64,000 bases of DNA from Macquaria australasica (Eukaryota > Chordata > Actinopteri > Centrarchiformes > Percichthyidae), in the NCBI GenBank assembly GCA_005408345.1, contig SEMN01000061.1, positions 689,501 through 753,500 on the forward strand. The letters are read 5' to 3'. Below are positions 1 to 11,234 of the stretch, piece after piece; positions within the stretch are counted from its first letter, which is position 1; every line of letters begins with the position of its first letter. The position numbers were made by a program, and so were the translations under genes. Below the pieces are notes generated by a model that worked only from the letters and a program-made list of their open reading frames with translations, ran no database searches and was not told the DNA's origin.

Positions 1-3000
1 CTGTGCCTAGTCCTGCTAGCTGAGAGTTGGCAATGCGTAGGAAGCTGAGGTAGTGGTTGGTAAGGAAGCTTTTGACTCCTTGAGGGTGGAGTCGGATGAG
101 TATGCTGTTGTCCACTGTGGCATTTGTGAAACCCATGAAGAGGACTCGGGCTGTATTACTGACTGAACCATGGACACCATCACTGCTGCGGATGGTTAGT
201 TCAAAAGTTCCATCTGTTGAGCGGGCTTTAGAGTTGAGGTTGCACGTTCCAGTTGGGATACTAAACAAACCAGAGGATGGAGGAATAAGGGAGCAGTGGA
301 ACCTATCCTGAATGTCAGGGTCTTGGGGTTTGACATCTCCCAAAGAACCTCCAGGAAACATATTCCCAAAGTAGTGGACAAAGATTTCCATGGACCTCGG
401 CTCTGAGGGATTGTCATTCTGATCATTTATTTTAACATGAATTGTTCCTGTGGAGGACATTTGAGGCACACCAGAGTCCTTGATCACAACAGAGAGGTAG
501 AAGTCGCTAATCTGTTCTCTGTCAATCTCCCGACTGGTGGTTAACACTCCAGCCGGACTAAGGCTGAAGTAGCTGTTGGCAGATCCAGAACTGAGAAGGC
601 TGAATAAGAAAGGGCCTTGGTTGGGTGGTAGATCTGGGTCAGACGCTGTTAGCATTGTAACTGCAGTGCCAGCTCTCTGATTCTCCATTACCTCAGCATA
701 GGCAGTTGTCAAAGTTGGACCGTTATCATTGATATCTTCCAGATTCACAATTACGGTGGTGCTTCCGGTTGCAGGAGGTGTGCCAGTATCCACAGCAAGA
801 ACTGTTAGATTATACACAGGAGTTGTTTCTCTGTCTAGCTCTGCTGCCACAGACACTTGGCCAGTTTTTGGGTTGATAGTGAAAACATTTTTATCAAACT
901 CAGGAGCAATGGAATATGAAAATCTGCTCCAGCTTGGGACAGAGTCTGAGTCCTCAGCACTTACAAAGGTAACCAGACCACCAGGTGAGAGACCTTCACT
1001 AACCTGCACATCATACAGTTCTTGGGTAAAAACAGGAGGATCGTTGGCATCAAGAATTGTAATGTTCACAAACACCTCATCAATATCTGCCCCGCGGATG
1101 CTTCCTGCATTCTTCGCCAACACCTTCAGTGAAATCTTTTCCTCTTTCTCACGGTCTAGAGTACCTGTGACATAAATCTGGCCTGTTTTCTTGTTGATGC
1201 CAAAGCCCTTCTTTCCGCTCTTCCCAAAAATGAGGTAGTAAACCACTCCATCATCTCCTTGGTCTCGATCACTGGCGAACACTTCCCCGACCACTGTGCC
1301 TTTTGGAGCAGCTTCTGAGATTTCAAAGTAGTACTGTTTGGAGACAAAGCGGGGCACGTATTCATTGGCTCCCTTTAGCTGAATGTTGACATTGGCGAAG
1401 CTGCAGCGCTCCTCATCTGGGACATTGAAGGCCTTTACTGTTAAATGGTAGATCTGCTTAGCCTCGTAATCCAAGAAGCCCTGGGTGGTGATGGTGCCTG
1501 TGTTCGGGTCAATAACAAAGAGATCACTGTCTGATGACTGTATCACGTAAGCCATGACTGCGTTAGCACCCGAATCGCGGTCTGTGGCATTCATTTTGAC
1601 CACAGTGGTGCCACTGGGAACATTCTCCTGTACAATTGGGAAGTACTCGTCAGGATCAAACACAGGAGGGTTGTCATTCACATCAGTCACATGTATTGTG
1701 ACAGAGACATAGCTTGTTTTTGCAATCCAACCACCATCAGTGGCTGAAACTCTAAGCTCATGTTGTTGCTTCTCTTCAAAGTCCAGAGGATGAGCTAGGG
1801 ATAACACTCCAGTTTTACCATTAAGTGAAAACAGACCCTTGTCGTTGCCTGAAGTAATATTGTATGTGATAAGGCCATTCATTTCTTTATCTTTGTCTCT
1901 GGCAGACAGGGTCCTTATTGCTGTTCCCACAGCAAGGCTTTCAGGTACAGTAGCTGAGATTTGGCTTTGTGAGAACTCAGGCGTGTGGTGGTTTTCCTCT
2001 GTGACTGCAATTCGCACTGACGTTCGCGCCGACAAAGGAGGATTTCCTCTGTCAGTCGCTGTGGTGTCAATGAGGAAAATTTTATTCATATCAGATGTAA
2101 GGGAGGAGCCAACAGTAATCCATCCACTTGTTTTATCTAGTTTGAATTTACCAGAGCTGTTTCCACCTGTTATTAAGTACTCGACCTCAGAATTAAGGCC
2201 AAAGTCTTTTTTGTCATGAGCTACAACCCTAATCAGTCTGGTGCCAACCTTGACACTTTTAGTGACAGGAGTAAAGTAGCTAGGCAAATCAAACTCAGGG
2301 GGATTATCATTGCTGTCTACAATGTTTACAATTACTGTTGTCTCACTCATCAAAGGCTTGACTGCCCGGTCTGAGGCTGTGACAATGAAGCTGTGGCGAT
2401 TTATATTTATACTACTAGCACCTGTCGAGTTTTGATATTTTAACTGCTGCTTCACAAATATCTCTCCAGAGCTGGCGTTAATTCTGAAATACTCTGACTG
2501 GGACCGAATAAAATAGAAAATTTTACCATTGAAATCCTCGTCAGGATCTGTGGCAGACACCTGTGTGACCAGGGAGCCCACCTCAGTGAGCTCAGGGTAG
2601 TCCAGATAGTAAGAGGGACGACTAAATCTGGGAGCATTATCATTAATATCCGTTATAAATATGGTGACATCTGTGCTTACTGTCCAGCCAGAGTCATGGG
2701 CAGACACTTTGACAATGTAATGATCTGTGTCCTCTCTATTGAGTGGCCTACTTACTGTTATGTCTCCTGTGTTGGGATTAATACTGAATGGAAGGCTGGT
2801 ATCTGTAATTGAATATCGGCTAATGGCATTTGAACCAGCATCCTCGTCTGTGGTGGTGACTCTGGTGACAGTGTAACCCACTGGGGCATTTTCAGCTACT
2901 GTAGAACTAAAGATCTTGGAAAACCTAGGAGCATTGTCATTCACATCCAGTACGTTGATTAGCACTTTGACTGCTGTGTTTTTGGGTGGCAACCCCCGGT

Positions 3001-3795
3001 CAGTGGCTTTGACGTTCAAAGTGTACTGAGCCACCTTCTCCCGGTCCAGTGGCCTGTTGGTTCGTATTTCACCAGTTGCTCTATTAATGCTGAAACTGTT
3101 CTCCTTGTTGCCATCAATGATAGCGTATTCAAGCTGTCCATTAGGCCTGCTGTCCAAGTCAACAGCAGAGACCATCAGCACCCGCTGAGGTGAAAGGTTC
3201 TCCAGTATCTCAGCATGGAAGGGATCCTTATCAAACACTGGGTGATTGTCATTCACATCCAGCACGGTTATTTCCACTTTGTCATAAGAGGAATAAGGTG
3301 GGAAGCCCTGATCTCTGGCCTCAACCCAGAGAACATACTTCTGAATGTGTTCATAATCTAGTGGATGTCTGATAGACAACTCGCCTGATAGCTGGTCAAT
3401 ATGAAAGGCATTATCCAGGTTGCCACTGGCGATGTAATATGACAACGGTCCACCCCTCATAGAAGATCCAGTCACCATTGTAACAACATGGTTGGTCGGC
3501 TGGCTCTCAGGGAATGTGAATGCATGCTCCTTCAGTTTGATGACAGGGAAGTTTCCTCCAGTAACAAAGCGGACAGTCACAGTGGTTGTATCTGTTTTGG
3601 GGTTAGCGCCACCATCTTTTACTCGAACTGTAAGGGTGACTTCTGAGCTTCCAGTTAGCTTCTCATTGGCAGTGATGGCACCTCTGACGGGGTCGATCTT
3701 GAATTTCTCAGAGTTGCGTCCTATCAGGGAGTAGTGCAGCTGGGCGTTGGAACCTGAGTCCTCGTCAGTGACAGTAACAGCAAAGACCAGGGACC
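1..3795 (-). CDS. fat4: fat4 giant exon (human exon 9 equivalent), cadherin repeats; runs off the left edge
   Basis: Reading leftward, acceptor TTTAG at 3797-3796 opens an exon that completes a split Gly codon and stays open for 1,264 codons to base 1, so its donor is outside. It encodes about ten cadherin repeats (joined residues 760-2023). Canonical linkers of the DxNDNxP type are visible (DVNDNHPVF, DVNDNAPRF, DINDNAPRF, DSNDNPPEF, DVNDNPPVF, DINDNGPTL), together with LDRE/LNRE motifs. Three linkers are degenerate in the way I recall for FAT4: VRFVTGGNFP (about 3595-3546), EENHHTPEF (about 2003-1973) and GANEYVPRF (about 1373-1349). After the DQNDNPSEP linker comes MEIFVHYFGNMFPGG and a cysteine-containing region ending NSQLAGLGT, which precedes the EGF domains in FAT4. 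FAT4 is a cell-surface receptor/ligand that binds Dachsous (DCHS1) through these repeats and acts in planar cell polarity and Hippo signalling. FAT1-3 are less likely because this membrane-proximal block differs. Confidence 0.94.
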
Positions 3796-4120
3796 CTAAA
3801 GACATAAATGAGTTTTGTGTGATAATTTGTTTTTATTTAAAAAATGCTGACAATGTCTAACTTGCATATAAACATATACATTTTGAGAGAATATAAGTGA
3901 AAGTGAAAAAAGATAAAAAACAAGGAGCTTTAACATTACTTTCCCATAATCATAAAGCCTTATTTCAACATGTGTTCCTTTTCTTGAATCAGTTTGAGAC
4001 TAAAGTTAAAAATATTTTTAAAAAAAACTTTGGATGCCCTGTTTAAACAAAAGCACAGTAACAGTGAGAACAGGTGCAAAACATAATTTTTTTCAGCACC
4101 TTTAAAAGACATGTACTAAC
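3796..4120 (-). other. fat4 intron (325 bp)
   Basis: AT-rich intron between the 251-nt exon and the giant exon, with GTTAGT donor and TTTAG acceptor. It has poly-A and poly-T runs and nothing else recognisable. Confidence 0.9.
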
Positions 4121-4371
4121 CTGCTGCAGTAGAGGCGGGTATATGGGTAACATAGGGGTGGTGGTGGAAGCGAGGGGGGTTATCATTGATGTCAGCCACC
4201 GTCACGGACACGGTGGCGGAGCTGGACAAGCCCTGGGGCTGTCCTCCATCTGTTGCCACAACCAGCAGCTGGTAATTGGCCCTGTCTTCTCGATCCAGCA
4301 GGGAGCTGGTGATAATCTGTCCCGTAGCTGGGTTGATGGAGAACTGGCCGTGTCCTCCAGTCAGGCTGTAG
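4121..4371 (-). CDS. fat4: fat4 exon (human exon 8 equivalent), cadherin repeat
   Basis: 251-nt exon. The acceptor is CTACAG ending at 4372 and the donor is GCAG|GTTAGT, with GT at 4120-4119. It completes a Ser codon split across the preceding junction, adds 83 codons (residues 676-758) and leaves one base of a Gly codon for the giant exon. The translation begins YSLTGGHGQFSINPATGQII, contains LDRED and the calcium linker DINDNPPRF, and ends HHHPYVTHIPASTAA. The HHPYVTHIP string is a good FAT4 landmark from memory. The intron downstream is the shortest of the set at 325 bp. Confidence 0.93.
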
Positions 4372-6913
4372 CTGTAGGAAAGATAAAGAAGGACAAGTTT
4401 GAGTGAAAGCTTTGTGATTGTGATTTTTACCTGCATATATTTACATGTTTTTTTGTGTTTCAAATAAGTTATTATATTGTGAAAGGACACTACAGCGTAT
4501 GAAATTACACATAATTACTCTTTCAGTCCATCAAATTCTCATAGTTACTTCTCCTCAGTGGCTATGGAGCTACTTCAATTTCTGCATCATGAACACATCT
4601 TACGCTACAGTGAGGTAATTGTGTTATTACAGGTGTTTCTAATGTAAAACTGACTGTCAGGTGTTACATGAGTCATTCCTCTAAAACAGTTTCTACATAT
4701 TGTTTGCTGCTCTGCTGGTGACTGAATGGTCTTGTTCAGTACTGTCTCAATGTGGTCTATAGAGGGCACTGTTTCAAGCATCACAAAAGCACATTTAATA
4801 GAGAAATATGCTTAACAATGGTCACCACATTGTACTGGCGTGACATCAGATCAGTTAGTTAACTGATTGAGGCATCCAGCTTCACATTCTATCAAATGCA
4901 GACACTGTTTTCTGCTTCACTGCTCAGAGAGCCCCTGTGGTTCAGGCTGCCTTCTCTGCTGAAGTTGGAAAACTCCAGAATCCTTTATTTGATTTATCTT
5001 ATTCAATTTAATTTACGTTATTTTGGGACATGGTATTTATAAAAGAAAAAAAAAGAAGAAAAAAATCAATAACTATAAAAGAAAAATCACATACAATACA
5101 AATAAACAAAGCATAATATACATGCATAAATAACATCACATAACATAAAACTCTTTAGGCTTTGGCTTTCAAAACAAATATCATGTTTCACCCTGTATCT
5201 CACAAGTCTCCAGCAGGACCCAGACGTAAATGTAAACTGACACATACATGTACACACCAGTGCATATTTTGAAAAGGCTTCAGAAAAAGGATCCCCCTCC
5301 AGAGATGAGACAACAAATTACAGAACAATGTGTGAAAGCAGCGTGGATGCAAGGCTTCATCAACAACACAAACTGTCCACAGATTCTTGTGGTCTGAAAA
5401 CAGTCCAGAGACAAGTCCAGGTTTGGGACTTAGATTTAATGGGCTGTGAGAATCCAAATTGAACTGAAGGTAACCGGTTCTGGTCTCCATTAAGGGCCTC
5501 GAACCCCCTGGAACCCCTGATGGGCACAACTCGTACTGTCATAGACAATTAACATCCTCATTACTGTGTTTTGGGAAACTGGAGCACGCTGCGGTACCCC
5601 CCAGTGTGCACCCAGTGGGGTTACTGAGGAGAGAGGAGGGGTCGGACTTGAGTCAGTGTCCAGCTTGAGAGAGACCAGCCAGAAGCTCTTACAAGCTCCC
5701 CCATGGAGGGGGCTGTGAGTGTACAAAAGCTGTTGTCCAGCTTGACAATTGCAGCCCACACAATGACTTTGCGTACTGACTTAAACTCTACACTCTACGC
5801 TTCTAAACTCCTGTCAACGATTGCAACATCGGCCTGGAATTTCACAAAGCTGGTGATGATGTAAAACGTTTCACTGAAGGCGTGAGGAAAGCCAAAACTC
5901 AGTCCTGTATGGCCCTGAAAGGGTATTTTCACACCAGGGAATCAAAGCAAACTAAAGCTGACCTGATTACTCACAGTAGTAACTGGAACTGTACTCAGTG
6001 ACATAGATCTCCTCTGGATTGTAAAAAATGGTTTAATTAGTCTTATGCACACAAAATATTTTATTTCTGCATTAATCTGTCTGTAATAAAGTAAGATTTG
6101 AAATAAACCATCAGTGCAAATGATCTACTGTTTCCGTCAGAAGTACGTTAAAAAAAAACTAATCAAACTAGAGGTATTTTGAGGTATTATACCAATTGTT
6201 ATTGGAGTTTTCTCGATTTGCTTCTTCTTTCAAACTTCTAACCATGTCATTAGAACCATTTCATTTTACTGAAACTGAATGTTTCAGTAAAGACATTCCG
6301 TTTTGCTTTGTCTATTGAGGAAATGACATAAAATCTTAAATTTAAACTATTTTAACATTGTATTTTTGGTGATTTTAGGACAATATCATTTGTGTAAATA
6401 TTTTTGTTGGCTATTATTTAATTATGAGGCCCCGTTATGAAATGAGTCCCTTGCAAAGAATGCGTTTGCACCTTGAATGATCAGAATAACTTGATCAAAG
6501 TCAAACCTAATTATGTATAAATTGGATTAAAAATGCTTTACAGAGCAGCAAAGGACAAGTAACCAGTTTGGGGCCCTCTGGAGGCCGAGGGGGTCCGTGA
6601 ACCTCAATGTCCCCAGTTTGAGTTTGCCTGGAAACATTTGTTGCATGTCGTTCCACATTTCTCTTTCAGCTATCTAATAAAAGCATAAAGACATGCTCCC
6701 CACAAAAAATACTAAAAAAAACACATGTAACCAGGTCAAAAGAAAGAGACAACATACTGAAATTTTAATCCATATTGAGGACATTTTGGCTAACTGTATA
6801 CTAAAAGTATAAAGTATACTTTATACTAGACTAAGGTATAGTACAAAAAGGCCATTCCTAAAAATAAATTATCATAAAATAAGTGAAAAGGAAGTTCAAA
6901 GGCCAAAGGGTAC
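4372..6913 (-). other. fat4 intron (2.5 kb)
   Basis: Holds an A-rich low-complexity stretch around 5040-5125 and a SINE-like 3' tail at 6633-6722. The remainder is unique-looking sequence with no gene. Confidence 0.85.
6633..6722 (+). mobile_element. SINE-like 3' tail fragment
   Basis: The string ACATTTGTTGCATGTCGTTCC is followed by a CTCTTTCAGCTATCTAATAAAAGCATAAAG-like stretch and an A-rich end. It resembles the 3' tail of an abundant fish retroposon I know from memory (GTTGCATGTCATTCCCC...CAATAAAGGC...AAAA). The 5' part is not recognisable, which fits 5' truncation. Confidence 0.45.
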
Positions 6914-7094
6914 CTTATAACACCATTGACGCCAACATCTGCATCAGAGCTGTTGACCAGTAGCACGTCTGTTCCTGTCGGGGCATCCTCCATGATGGTG
7001 GTGTGGAAGTTGGAGGAGGTGAAGACAGGGACGTTATCATTCACGTCGTCCACCAAAACTGTTACTGTCCCCGTTCCGCTCAGAGACGGAGAAC
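6914..7094 (-). CDS. fat4: fat4 exon (human exon 7 equivalent), cadherin repeat junction
   Basis: 181-nt exon. The acceptor CTCCAG ends at 7095, and the donor is ATAAG|GTACCC with GT at 6913-6912. It completes a Gly codon, encodes 59 codons (residues 616-674) and ends with two bases (AG) of the next codon. Visible motifs are SPSLSGTGTVTVLVDDVNDN, where the repeat ends, and MEDAPTGTDVLLVNSSDADV at the start of the next repeat. The donor is weak beyond the GT (GTACCC rather than GTRAGT). However, it is the only one seen that keeps frame with the downstream exon. The split codon reads Ser here, where I recall Arg in human FAT4. Confidence 0.91.
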
Positions 7095-8639
7095 CTGGAG
7101 ATGAAGGGAGAAAAGAAAAGAAATAAACTAAGAGTGACAATAGCAGTTTGCTTTTCCTTCAGCGAGCACACTGAAAAGAAGTAAAGGAGAAACTGCCTCA
7201 ATGGCCAGGACAGAAGCAACTCATTACGCTTTCCATTCACATGACAGACCTGAACATGGAGAATTTTCTAACTGACAGGATTAGGAACTTTTTGTACCAC
7301 AGCAAACTGGTAAATGGGACACAGTAACATGTGAGCGCCATTAAGACTCCCATTCATTTGACACATGACTTATTGTACATGACTTGTCATTCCCAGCGAG
7401 ATCCACACTGAACCAATTCATACTCCTGTTAAGGCTCAGCCACAATATTCCTGCTGCATTTAATTCAAGCAAATTTCTCTGGCCATCAGTTTGGGTTTCC
7501 ATCGGCCGCCGTACTGCCACATCAACACACACCAGCGCAGAACACATCAAAAGGGCTCAATGTCTCTGAAACCAAATCTTTCAGGCGTCCTTCCTGGGGT
7601 CTTGGACACTCATAGATTTAATTTCCACAGCGAGGTATCTATTTTAAGGTGCACGGCACTGAGTGAGTCAGTCTGTGGAATTTGAGTGAGGAGAAGTGCT
7701 ATTTTCAGCAAAAATCTGACCGTTTTTCTCCCAGAGCGGGTGACGAAACGGGGCTTGCTGGGCCCCGGGGGATGGATTTAAATCAATAGCAGATGAAAAC
7801 GAGCCGCAATGCAGAAAAACCTGAAAAAAACCCGCAAAAAGATTCAGACATCTGCCTTGCTTGAGTTGGCCTTCATAATCCTTCCTTAAATGGCATGAAT
7901 AACTGCCTGATCTATATTCCAAACATAAACACAAGTTCAGCCTTGTTACTGAAAGTCACAATATGGGATTCTGGGGGCATCTTAAAAGACTTGGAGGTAT
8001 TTTGAGCTCTTAATGATTTGCATATGTTTACATCGTTTATAAGGAGAGAACACCTGAGGATTGAGAAAAGCTGAGATCTGCAATCTGTATGAGGGACTTT
8101 TCCCACCTCTAACATGTAGTTGTTCCCTCCTGCAGCTCTCTTCGAGAATTTATGTGAATATGTCAACTATAATACACCCAAATAAAAACATAAACAATCC
8201 TGAGCTTGTGTCTCCCGTGCCTGTGTACTCAGCTGTGGAAAACATCAGATGCTTGAACTTGCGTACCGTGGGGGCCTGGATTAATAAGAGATAATAAAAA
8301 ACATTTGGACGGTGGCCACCAAAATTCTCTGTTAATGCGGAGCTGTGCAAAATCAAAACATAAGGAATCTGAGAAAAGAGGGTGTTGAAGGGTTGGGGGT
8401 CAGAAAAGAAAGCTTGAGGGACACTATGGCTCTATTGCTCAGCCAGAATGGATTATCTTATAAATATGATCAAATCAGGGCAACATGCTCATTATATTTC
8501 GTGCCAATTCTTCTCATTTGAAAGTCAGATGATTTATCTTTCCCTCAGCAGCCTCCTGAGATGATACACAAGTACTGCTCATAAAATGACTCCTTTGTGT
8601 CAAACAAAAACATGAACACCGTTCTTCACCGTTTTGCTT

Positions 8640-9000
8640 TTAGACACATTGAGACTTATTGTCCAGGTACTAGGTTTAGATATGAGGTATTTTAGCCAAG
8701 CTAGTGGCATGGCTCTATGGATGGCTACTGGATGGATTGCCATGAACTTTGGTACAGATATCCATGGTCCCCAGAGGATGAAACCTACTGACTTTGGTGA
8801 TCCGCTGACTTTTCCTCTATCTACCACTAATGTTTACATTTGTGGTTTTGAGTGAAATATCTTGACAACTGGATGGATTGCGGTGACATTTGCTACAGAT
8901 ATTCCAGATATTCAGATATTACAGCTCTGTGGTCCTTAGATGATAAATTCTAATGACTTTGGTGATCCCTTAACTTTCATCTAGTGCCATCATCAGGCCC
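8640..9000 (+). repeat. Dispersed fish repeat with two tandem imperfect units
   Basis: Unit 1 (about 8725-8830) reads GGATGGATTGCCATGAACTT, then GGTCCCCAGAGGATGAA and TGACTTTGGTGATCC. Unit 2 (about 8870-8990) repeats GGATGGATTGCGGTGACATT, then TGGTCCTTAGATGATAAAT and TGACTTTGGTGATCCC. A related copy lies on the opposite strand at 47190-47325. I know the family as a common teleost repeat but cannot name its class. Confidence 0.6.
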
Positions 9001-9039
9001 CAATTTCATTTTTCCCAAAACTTGAAATAGGTCGCTTTT

Positions 9040-9310
9040 AGTGATGAACCTACAGAGAATTATCACCTGAATCCGCGGCTCCCCCTGGCTTTTGTAGTTG
9101 TTGGCCGTCAACTTTACTCTTTTGGTTCACTCTTACAGCTATCATAGCGTCGTTTTCGGCCGCAGCAGGCAGCTGTTTTCAGTGAAAAAGCTCTAAAAAC
9201 TCACTGTACACTGCCTGCTCAGCACCAAACGGCAGACAGACACGGTTAGCAATTACCTGGTGAACATAGTGGAGCATTTAACAGCTAAAGAACTAGATAT
9301 TTCAAGGCAA
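9040..9310 (+). repeat. Dispersed repeat family, copy 1 of 3
   Basis: Shares GGTTCACTCT, GCAGGCAGCTGTTTTC, AGCACCAAACGGCAGACAGA and TACCTGGTGAACATAGTGGA with related sequence at 29355-29600 and 43770-43990, all in the same orientation. It looks like a non-coding transposon fragment; I did not find its ends. Confidence 0.55.
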
Positions 9311-11157
9311 AGTACATCCATAAAGAGCTGCCAGGCATGGCTGTAGACTCCTAGTCTTGTTTGATTAGTACTGCCAATATAATACCTGAGTTTCTGTACC
9401 GACACCAAAACAACTTTTTCGATACTTGGCTTTGAGGATTGTATACACATTTTCCTACAAAACCATTTTTTCATTAAACAAATAAAATCAAACTTCTGAA
9501 ACATTGTCTTAACAGCCATTTTTTGCCTAAAAATATACAGTCTAAAATTTGCAGGATTATAATTTAAATCTGAGATCTGATCTGAATTTAAATCTGATCA
9601 AAGACAAAGTAAACACGACTATGAATATGACCAGACAATTTTCAAAACTCAGTGCCACGGACACATTTTGGTTGGTACCAAAAAAGTATTGAGGTATACA
9701 GGCATAGAGATCCACACTTTACATACAGTATGTGCCAGCAGGGTAGGAAACAGGATTCAAACATGGTCCAACTAACTGAAGTGTCCTCAAAAAAGAAATG
9801 AAATTCCCTACAAGCTCTGCAGCTGCTATTAAATTGCTGACACTAAACTGTGACCTCCCTATGGGCAGAGAGGAGAAAGAGAATTTCCTTACCAAGATCA
9901 ACAAATTTGAACATTATTGTGGGGTTTGGAGACCACCGCAGCTTCTTGCAGGAGGGCAGGGGATTCCTCACAAAATGAGATTTGAGATAGTTTACTGTAA
10001 CATCACTTCACTGCCTGGCTTTATGATAATAAACAGACATTGGACCTTAAGCTTCTAGTGTATCCAGGTTTTCTGGTCAGAACAGAAGTGGCTAACATGT
10101 GCGTTTCAGAATAAACAGAGCTGAATTCCAGAAGCAAAATAAATGACACAAACAGAGGTAACAGTAAACATTTTGTATCCCAAAAGAGGCCCAGAAACCA
10201 TACAACACTAATCTTTAGTGACTCATTACCAAAATGAGTCACTGTCCTCTGCAGTTCTAAGTAAGAGTTTGCCGGCTTTATAAGAATCCTGTGTTTATAA
10301 CCAAATATAGGCAATGTTGAATTTTGAGGTGATTATGTATTTCCACCTTTACAAATATTTGTGATCAAGAGAATACTGCTTATAAGCGAAATACTCCAAA
10401 ATCATTGGTGATTTATACAGGGACAACCCACGACAAATCTGGTGTCAAATGCAAAAAATTAACAGCAGCAGAAACACAATCCAAGCGGAAAGTGTATATT
10501 GTGGTATGCAATTTAGGTAGCATTAGTCTATACTGTATCATCACGGAGCTATTATGTAATCAAAGGCCAACTACATGTGGTTAAGTGCCCAAACAAATGT
10601 AGTCAGCAGGATTACCTAATCAACATCATACTTGATTGCAACTTTCTAATCCGACTACGCTCGAGCCTGCGGTGTCACACGTTCAAGTGCGCAACGTGAT
10701 TGAACTGACATGAGTCATCACTCGGGAGGTTGTCATGGCAACAGATTAGAGCAGCTCCTGCTCCTCCTCAGCTGATCCTCTTAATTGAGGAGCGATCCAA
10801 GTCAGCAAGGTGTCTGTATCACTTTAAGTTAACCGGCGTGGAGCTGCTGCTGCCAGGCAGAGTGTGTTTGACAGTCAGCAACTCGCTAAGACTGTTGTTG
10901 ATCAAAGATGTTCTGTGCAGGCTGGAGCTGCTGGGCTGATAAGTGGCTCTGGGAGCTAAGTGGCTTTGTCTATAAAAGCCATTAGCTCCTACCAGAAGAC
11001 TAGTGAATGAAGATAACATTTGGTTTTAAATATCAAGCCAGCTTCTATATTTTTCTAAACTCAAACTGCCTTCTGTTACACAGTGAGAGGGATTGCTGCA
11101 TTTCAATAGCATTGTTTCCCCACTAAGAGCGGAAGCAGGCCAAGCTACAAGGCTAGC

Positions 11158-11159
<2 letters not shown>

Positions 11160-11212
<53 letters not shown>

Positions 11213-11234
11213 GTGTGTGTGTTTGTGTGTATGT
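11160..11234 (+). repeat. (TG)n microsatellite
   Basis: About 26 uninterrupted TG units (11160-11211), followed by an imperfect tail to 11234. The open frames across it encode only His-Thr or Val-Cys runs and are not genes. Confidence 0.97.
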
